DNA of 64,000 nt from Promicromonospora sp. MEB111. GTDB taxonomy: Bacteria > Actinomycetota > Actinomycetes > Actinomycetales > Cellulomonadaceae. Below the pieces are notes generated by a model. It was given only the letters and a program-made list of their open reading frames with translations, searched no databases and was not told where the DNA came from. Shown piece after piece: positions 58,715 to 64,000 of this stretch; positions within the stretch are counted from its first letter, which is position 1; each line of letters begins with the position of its first letter. The stretch is taken from NCBI RefSeq assembly GCF_030209445.1, contig NZ_JARVSD010000016.1, positions 62,001-126,000 of the forward strand. The letters run 5' to 3'. Both the position numbers and the translations under genes were made by a program.

Positions 58715-59505
58715 GCGTGCTCGAGATCCGCGGCCTGCGCGTCACGTTCGCCGGCCCGCGCCGGTCGGTCCGCGAGCCCCGCACCACGGTGCGGGCGGTC
58801 GACGGGGTGGACCTGGACGTGGGCGCGCGGCAGACCGTGGCGCTGGTCGGCGAGTCCGGTTCGGGCAAGTCGACGGTGGCGCGGTGCGTGCTGGGCCTGG
58901 TCACGCCGCAGGAGGGCAGCATCACGTTCGAGGGGCGGCCCCTGGGGCCGGTGCGGCGGCGGTCGCCGGGGCTGCACCGGGCGGTGCAGATGGTGTTCCA
59001 GGACCCGGGGTCGTCGCTGAACCCGCGCATGACGGTGGGCGCGATCGTGCGCGAGGCGTGGCGGGCGCACCCGTCGGTGGCGCCGGCCGGGGACCGCCGG
59101 GAGGCACTGGCGCGCGTGCTGGCCGACGTCGGGCTGGATCCGGGGGTGGCCGACCGGCGGCCGTCCGCGCTGTCGGGCGGGCAGAAGCAGCGGGTGAGCA
59201 TCGCGCGGGCGCTGGCGCTGCGCCCGCGGCTGCTGGTGTGCGACGAGGCGGTCTCGGCGCTGGACGTGTCGGTGCAGTCGCAGATCCTGCGGCTGCTGGT
59301 GGACCTGCGCGACGAGCACGACCTGTCGGTCCTGTTCATCACGCACGACCTCGCGGTGGTGCGGCAGATCGCCGACCGGGTGGCCGTGATGCACCGCGGG
59401 GTGCTGGTCGAGGACACGTCGGCGGAAGACCTGTTCACCACACCGGCGCACCCCTACACCCAGGCCCTCCTGGAGGCCGCCCGAACTCTGGAGGGTGCAG
59501 CATGA
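58711..59505 (+). CDS. ABC transporter ATPase (DppF type)
   Basis: 264 residues. Walker A GESGSGKSTVARC, Q-loop VFQDPGSSLNPRM, signature LSGGQKQRVSIA, Walker B LLVCDEAVSALDV, switch His FITHDL. It lacks the C-terminal Cys-rich extension, as many DppF proteins do. The GTG start overlaps the stop of the previous ATPase gene. Confidence 0.9.
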   Translation: MSVLEIRGLRVTFAGPRRSVREPRTTVRAVDGVDLDVGARQTVALVGESGSGKSTVARCVLGLVTPQEGSITFEGRPLGPVRRRSPGLHRAVQMVFQDPGSSLNPRMTVGAIVREAWRAHPSVAPAGDRREALARVLADVGLDPGVADRRPSALSGGQKQRVSIARALALRPRLLVCDEAVSALDVSVQSQILRLLVDLRDEHDLSVLFITHDLAVVRQIADRVAVMHRGVLVEDTSAEDLFTTPAHPYTQALLEAARTLEGAA

Positions 59506-61214
59506 CGGTCCCGCGCCCGGCTCAGTTGAGTGCTGGATATTCGCCCTCTCGGAACGATTCGAAAGGGCACATATCCAGCACTCAACGGGTGGGCGGGCGG
59601 GAGGTGGGGGCAGACGTGCTCGTTGTCGGCGGTGGCGCGGGCGGGGTGGCCGCCGCGCTGGCCGCGCTGCGGCGCGGCCGCTCGGTGGTGCTGACCGAGG
59701 AGACGGACTGGCTGGGCGGGCAGCTCAGCGCGCAGGGCGTGCCACCCGACGAGCACCCGTGGATCGAGCAGTTCGGCTGCACGCGGTCCTACCGGACGTT
59801 CCGCGAGGGGGTGCGGCAGTACTACCGCACGTGGTACCCGCTGACGCCGTCGGCCCGCCGGGTGGTGGACCTCAACCCGGGCCTGGGGCGGGTGAGCCGG
59901 CTGTGCTACGAGCCCCGGGTCGCGGCGGCGGTGCTGGACGCCATGGTGGCACCGTACCTGGCCGCGGGGCGGCTGCGGGTCCTGTTCGGGCACCGCCCGG
60001 TGGCGGTGGACTCCGGTCGCGACCGGGTGGAGGCCGTGACGCTGACGGGTCCGGACGGCACTCCGGTGACGGTCACGGCGCCCTACGTGCTGGACGCCAC
60101 GGAGCTGGGCGACCTGCTGCCGCTGGGCGGCGTCGAGCACGTGACGGGGTTCGAGTCGCGGGACGAGACCGGGGAGCCGAGCGCCCCCGCCGTCGCGCAG
60201 CCGGACAACCAGCAGGCCTTCTCGTGGGTGTTCGCCGTGGAGCACCGCGCGGGCGAGGACCACACGGTCGACCGGCCCGAGCAGTACGAGCACTGGCGCG
60301 ACTACCGGCCGCCGTACTGGCCCGACCGCATGCTCAGCCTCACCGCCCCCGACCCGCGCACCCTTGAGCCGCTGGTGCGCACGTTCGTGCCGCACGCGCC
60401 CAGCGGCCCGGTCGTGGCCGACCAGAGTGCCGACCCCGGCGACCGCGACCTGTGGCTGTTCCGCCGCATCGTGGCCCGCGAGCAGTTCGAGGACGGCTTC
60501 GCCGCGAGCGACGTCACGCTCGTCAACTGGCCCATGATCGACTACCTGCCCGGGCCGCTGGTCGGCCCGGCGCACGACCCGGTGCCCGAGGCCGAGCGCG
60601 ACAAGCACCTGCTGGGCGCCCGGCAGCAGTCGCTGAGCATGCTCTACTGGCTGCAGACCGAGGCGCCCCGGCCCGACGGCGGCACGGGCTGGCCGGGGCT
60701 GCGGCTGCGGCCGGACGTGCTGGGCACCCAGGACGGGTTCGCCAAGGCGCCGTACGTGCGCGAGTCGCGCCGCATCCGGGCGCGCACCACCGTGGTGGAG
60801 CAGGACCTCTCGCTCGCGGTGCGCGGCGCCGCCGGTGCCGTGTCCTACCCCGACTCCGTGGGCGTGGGCATGTACCGGATCGACCTGCACCCCAGCACCG
60901 GCGGGGACAACTACCTGGACGTCCCGTCCAGCCCGTTCCGGATCCCGCTCGGCGCGCTGCTGCCGGCCCGGGTGCGCAACCTGTTGGCGGCCGGGAAGAA
61001 CATCGGCACCACGCACGTCACCAACGGCTGCTACCGCCTGCACCCCGTCGAGTGGAACGCCGGGGAGGCCGCCGGGGCGCTCGCCGCGCACTGCCTGGCC
61101 CACGGCGTGGAGCCCGCCCAGGTGCACGCCGACGCCGCGCTGCTCGCCGCGTTCCAGGCCGAGCTCGTCGCCGACGGGTTCGAGCTCGACTGGCCCGAGA
61201 TCAAGGGGTACTGA
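59502..61214 (+). CDS. FAD-dependent oxidoreductase (PF12831 type)
   Basis: 570 residues. DVLVVGGGAGGVAAALAALR and SVVLTEETDWLGGQLSAQGV, then WIEQFGCTRSYRTF, match the FAD-dependent oxidoreductase family found in polysaccharide and sugar-acid operons; AAGKNIGTTHVTNGCYRLHP is the conserved C-terminal FAD motif. The start ATG 59502 has GGAGGG and overlaps the ATPase stop. Residues 9-28 (LSAGYSPSRNDSKGHISSTQ) are encoded by a palindromic element (59525-59586) and have no counterpart in the family; GTG 59589 or 59604 would avoid it. It probably oxidises the imported substrate. Confidence 0.85.
   Translation: MTVPRPAQLSAGYSPSRNDSKGHISSTQRVGGREVGADVLVVGGGAGGVAAALAALRRGRSVVLTEETDWLGGQLSAQGVPPDEHPWIEQFGCTRSYRTFREGVRQYYRTWYPLTPSARRVVDLNPGLGRVSRLCYEPRVAAAVLDAMVAPYLAAGRLRVLFGHRPVAVDSGRDRVEAVTLTGPDGTPVTVTAPYVLDATELGDLLPLGGVEHVTGFESRDETGEPSAPAVAQPDNQQAFSWVFAVEHRAGEDHTVDRPEQYEHWRDYRPPYWPDRMLSLTAPDPRTLEPLVRTFVPHAPSGPVVADQSADPGDRDLWLFRRIVAREQFEDGFAASDVTLVNWPMIDYLPGPLVGPAHDPVPEAERDKHLLGARQQSLSMLYWLQTEAPRPDGGTGWPGLRLRPDVLGTQDGFAKAPYVRESRRIRARTTVVEQDLSLAVRGAAGAVSYPDSVGVGMYRIDLHPSTGGDNYLDVPSSPFRIPLGALLPARVRNLLAAGKNIGTTHVTNGCYRLHPVEWNAGEAAGALAAHCLAHGVEPAQVHADAALLAAFQAELVADGFELDWPEIKGY
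59525..59586. repeat. 16-bp inverted repeat inside the FAD oxidoreductase reading frame
   Basis: GTTGAGTGCTGGATAT (59525-59540) and its exact complement (59571-59586) enclose a 30-base centre with an inner GCCCT/AGGGC dyad and GGAACGA. Unlike the others, this element is in coding sequence, just after the ATG, and is open in that frame. Confidence 0.85.
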
Positions 61215-62212
61215 TGCTGACCGGAACACCGCTCCTGACCGGGGTGACCGTGCCGCTCGTGACGCCCATGGACGTGCGCGGCCGGCCGGCGGCGGCGAGC
61301 GCGAGCCGGCTGCTGAACAGCCTGCACGCCCACGGCGTGCGCACCCTGATGCTGTTCGGCAGCAACGGCGAGGGCCCGCTGGTACCCGCCGCCGACGTCG
61401 GCCCGTTCACGGCGGAGGTGGTCGCGCGCTGGCACGCGCTCGGGTCGGCGGCGACCCACCGGAACGGCGGGCCGCGCCTGAACGGGCACTACGGCGGACA
61501 GCATTCCGACGGGCAGCGCCTCAGCGGGGGCCACGACGGCGGGTTCGTGCTGGTGAACGTGACGGCGGCCGGCACGCACGACGTCCTCGCCCGGGCCGAC
61601 GCCGCCGCGGCCGCGGGCGCGGACGCCCTGGTGCTCAGCCCGCCCATCTACTTCCACCACCGCGCCGACGAGGTCGTGGCGCACTTCGCGGCCCTGGCCG
61701 GCGTCGGCCTGCCCGTCGTGGCCTACAACGCGCCCCGGTACAGCACCCCGATCACGCCGGGCCTGGCCGACGCGCTGGCCGACCTGGACCACGTGGTCGG
61801 CATCAAGGACAGCTCCGGCGACCTCGTGCTGCTGCGGCACCTGGTGGGCATCGCGGCGCGCCGGCCGGGCTTCGCCGTCGGGCAGGGCGACGAGACGCAG
61901 CTCGCCGCCGCCCTGGACCTCGGCGCGCACGGCATCGTGCCCGGCGTCGGCAACATCGCGCCCCGGGCGACGCTCGCGCTCGTGGCCGCGCACCGCGCGG
62001 GCGACACCGCCGAGGTGACCCGCCTGCAGGAGCTGCTGACCGCCCTGGTGGGCCTGCACAAGGTGCGCCCCGGCACCCCCGCGATCAAGGCCGTGCTCGC
62101 CCGGCGCGGGCTGTGCCCCCCGCACGTCGCGCCACCCCTGATCGCGTGCGACCCGGGCGAACGGGAGGCGCTGCACGCCTTCCTCGTGCCCTTCGCGGAG
62201 CATCTCATCTGA
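61214..62212 (+). CDS. DHDPS/N-acetylneuraminate lyase-family aldolase
   Basis: 332 residues. TGVTVPLVTPMDVRGRPA, FGSNGEGPLV (GTxGE-like), VVAYNAPRYS (catalytic Tyr171) and VVGIKDSSGD (Schiff-base Lys198) give a TIM-barrel class I aldolase or dehydratase. Residues about 79-110 form an inserted Gly/His/Asn-rich loop (GPRLNGHYGGQHSDGQ) not usual in the family. In catabolic operons such proteins cleave or dehydrate 2-keto-3-deoxy sugar acids or sialic acids. The start overlaps the previous stop (TGATG). Confidence 0.86.
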   Translation: MLTGTPLLTGVTVPLVTPMDVRGRPAAASASRLLNSLHAHGVRTLMLFGSNGEGPLVPAADVGPFTAEVVARWHALGSAATHRNGGPRLNGHYGGQHSDGQRLSGGHDGGFVLVNVTAAGTHDVLARADAAAAAGADALVLSPPIYFHHRADEVVAHFAALAGVGLPVVAYNAPRYSTPITPGLADALADLDHVVGIKDSSGDLVLLRHLVGIAARRPGFAVGQGDETQLAAALDLGAHGIVPGVGNIAPRATLALVAAHRAGDTAEVTRLQELLTALVGLHKVRPGTPAIKAVLARRGLCPPHVAPPLIACDPGEREALHAFLVPFAEHLI

Positions 62213-62291
62213 GTGCCCCCACCTGAGTCACCCCCATCTGGGCCGCCCCACGAAGGCCCAGCCCGTAAGGCTCAACGGAAGGAAAGCAACG

Positions 62292-64000
62292 ATGCACCAG
62301 CCCGTGACCCGACGGAACATGCTCCGCACCGCCAGCCTGGCCGGTCTCGCCACCGCCGCAGGCGCCGTGTCCGCCCCGCTGTCCGCCGCAGCATCCCCCA
62401 CCACCGCGCTGCCGGCCGAGCCCGGCCCGCCCGAGCTCTCGGACCCCGCGCTGGCCACCCTCGACATCTCCGGTGCCACCACCCCGCAGGAGTTCGGCGC
62501 CCTGGCCGACGGCGTCAACGACGACACCGCCGCGATCCAGGCCGCCATCGACGCGCAGTTCGAGCGCCTCAGCAAGATCGTCTGGTTCCCGCCGGGCACC
62601 TACCGCATCACCGCGCCGCTCGTGGTGCGGGACACCGAGTTCACCGAGCCGATGAACCTCAACCGCATCGTGCTGGCCGGCCAGGGCACCATGGGCGTGC
62701 GCACGTCGCTGATCCTCGTGGACTTCGACGGCACCGGCCTGGAGATGCACGCGCCGCTGTGCGGCATCCGCGGGCTGTCGTTCATCACCCGGACCCGCAC
62801 GCCCGGCTCGGTGGCGGTGCGCACGGCCCGCACCAACAACACCGACGACATGGACGCCACCATCACGGAGTGCACCTTCGTGTCGTTCAACCAGGCGGTG
62901 GTGCACGTCGGGCGCGGGCTGGTCTTCACGAACAACCTGGTGGCGATCTCCGGGACCGCTCTGACCGTGCAGTGGCCCACCGACGGCACGGGCGGCGGCG
63001 ACCTGCACCTGCTGCCGTACGGGATGCGCAAGTGGCTCATCGAGGGCAACCACTTCCACAGCATGAACCAGTGCATCGCGACCACCGGCGCGGAGAACGA
63101 GAACTTCCGGGGCGCCGTGATCTCGAACAACCTGGTGGACATCGGCCGCCGGTTCTTCGTCGGCGGCATCATCAACTCCACGATCGTCGGCAACGTCGTG
63201 GAGCACGCCTCCGGGCCGGCGATCGACATCACCGCGGGCGGCAGCAACCTGACGATCGCGGGCAACGTGATCGGCGGCGGCGGGGTGGAGCCGGGCGGCA
63301 ACCGGCCCCCGAACGCGATCCTGTTCCGCGGCGTGGACGCGCACAACGTCACCATCAGCGGGAACACGTTCAACTGGATCAACCTCGACCCGGTCGCGTT
63401 CGAGCAGTCGGCGTCCGAGATCACGATCTCCGCCAACTCGTTCGACAACTGGAACCTGGAGCGCAGCGTGATCCGGGGCGCGGTACGGATCGCCGGCGAC
63501 GCCGCCGGGATCTCCGTGATGGGCAACGCGTTCGGCGCCAACACGGTGCCCGCGAACGCGCCCGTGCGGGTGACGGGCACCCTGACCGGCTCCACCGTCA
63601 GCGGCAACACCCTGGACGCCGCCGCGCCCGTCCTGCTCGCGGGCACCGTGGGCGAGGGGTGCTACGTGCAGCGGCGCAGCGCGGGGCCCAACGAGCACGA
63701 GCTCACCTCGGCGAAGAACGGCGCGTCCGTGGTGCGGGCCACCGCGGCCGACGGGTACGGGGACGGCGACGCCTACGGCAGCTTCCTGGCGGCGTCGGCC
63801 CAGGTCGCGGGCGCCGGGCCGGGCGTGAAGGGCGGCGTGCGGGTGGTGCCCGCCGGGGAGGCGGGGGCCGCCGTCGTCGAGCTGGTGGCCGCCACGGCCG
63901 AGGCGAACGCGCTGGCCGCCGTCCGCGTCGGGGCCGACGGCGTGGTGCCCACCGCGGACAACGAGCGCGACCTCGGCTCCGCGGAGCTGCGGATGCGGCG
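62292..64000 (+). CDS. Tat-exported right-handed beta-helix (pectate-lyase-superfamily) protein, partial
   Basis: The frame is open from ATG 62292 to the window end, at least 569 residues. Tat signal VTRRNMLRTASLAGLATAAG. EFGALADGVNDDTAAIQAAI, then IVWFPPGTYRIT, is the pectate-lyase-3/GH28-like start of a beta-helix, continued by repeated coils (VISNNLVDIG, STIVGNVVEHAS, LTIAGNVIGGG, VTISGNTFNW). Towards the end it reads GVVPTADNERDLGSAELRMR, like the terminal modules of phage tail spikes and fibres. It could be a lyase or hydrolase for the polymer imported by this operon. AAGGAAAG ribosome site, 80 bases after the aldolase gene. Confidence 0.82.
   Translation, partial: MHQPVTRRNMLRTASLAGLATAAGAVSAPLSAAASPTTALPAEPGPPELSDPALATLDISGATTPQEFGALADGVNDDTAAIQAAIDAQFERLSKIVWFPPGTYRITAPLVVRDTEFTEPMNLNRIVLAGQGTMGVRTSLILVDFDGTGLEMHAPLCGIRGLSFITRTRTPGSVAVRTARTNNTDDMDATITECTFVSFNQAVVHVGRGLVFTNNLVAISGTALTVQWPTDGTGGGDLHLLPYGMRKWLIEGNHFHSMNQCIATTGAENENFRGAVISNNLVDIGRRFFVGGIINSTIVGNVVEHASGPAIDITAGGSNLTIAGNVIGGGGVEPGGNRPPNAILFRGVDAHNVTISGNTFNWINLDPVAFEQSASEITISANSFDNWNLERSVIRGAVRIAGDAAGISVMGNAFGANTVPANAPVRVTGTLTGSTVSGNTLDAAAPVLLAGTVGEGCYVQRRSAGPNEHELTSAKNGASVVRATAADGYGDGDAYGSFLAASAQVAGAGPGVKGGVRVVPAGEAGAAVVELVAATAEANALAAVRVGADGVVPTADNERDLGSAELRMR

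Noticed and set aside
58596-61214. A plus-strand frame that could fuse the ATPase region to the FAD oxidoreductase
   Set aside because: The part before 59502 overlaps both ATPase genes in another frame and is Arg/Ala/Gly-rich nonsense; the ATG with ribosome site at 59502 is the natural start.

Overview
The window is very GC-rich, with dense gene packing, GTG/TTG starts and many leaderless promoters (a -10 hexamer of the TANNNT type 5-8 bases before the start codon). Together with Tat substrates, GH92/GH3 glycosidases and MmyB-type regulators, this points to a high-GC Gram-positive actinobacterium. A polymer-degrading Micrococcales such as the Promicromonosporaceae or Cellulomonadaceae is an inference from gene content only. 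No rRNA, tRNA, CRISPR array, integrase or transposase was seen.

Layout. (1) 1-9978 is a redox block. A MmyB-like XRE regulator diverges from two SDR oxidoreductases and an MFS transporter, followed by a PaoABC-type molybdenum aldehyde oxidoreductase operon. The regulator borders a beheaded SDR gene, an SDR tail relic lies behind the MFS gene, and the catalytic Mo subunit has an in-frame amber codon, so the block looks duplicated and partly decayed. The two operons share a duplicated promoter motif. (2) 9956-23597 holds small regulator/enzyme units: a TAP-type hydrolase, MerR plus hydrolase, LysR with isochorismatase-like and F420-reductase-like genes, a TetR (frameshifted) plus membrane carboxylesterase, HxlR with an enoyl-CoA hydratase-like gene, a MerR, and a MoaF/SnoaL-like protein plus MarR. 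Several have recognisable operators. (3) 23600-31948 carries mostly single, often leaderless genes: two tail-anchored coiled-coil proteins, alpha/beta hydrolases, DUF1990, a P450 without the ExxR arginine, an FAD/NAD(P) oxidoreductase and a secreted Vps62/NPP1-like protein. (4) 32129-38624 is a beta-glucoside locus: MFS sugar transporter, two GH3 enzymes, and a TetR regulator with paired operators. (5) 38716-50806 is mixed: LmeA-like protein, PGRP amidase, VOC protein, GntR, DUF899, hydrolase, a large secreted GH92 mannosidase, FUSC-type membrane protein, and a class A beta-lactamase-like protein with its LysR. (6) 50904-64000 has a Tat-exported metallo-beta-lactamase-fold protein, then a LacI-controlled catabolic cluster: SGNH esterase, LacI, family 5 ABC importer (two permeases, binding lipoprotein, two ATPases), FAD oxidoreductase, DHDPS-family lyase and a Tat-exported beta-helix protein that runs off the window.

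The most intriguing features are the LacI cluster, whose substrate is unknown; a set of long, nearly perfect intergenic inverted repeats, one of which sits inside an open reading frame; and the evidence of decay in the molybdenum oxidoreductase operon.
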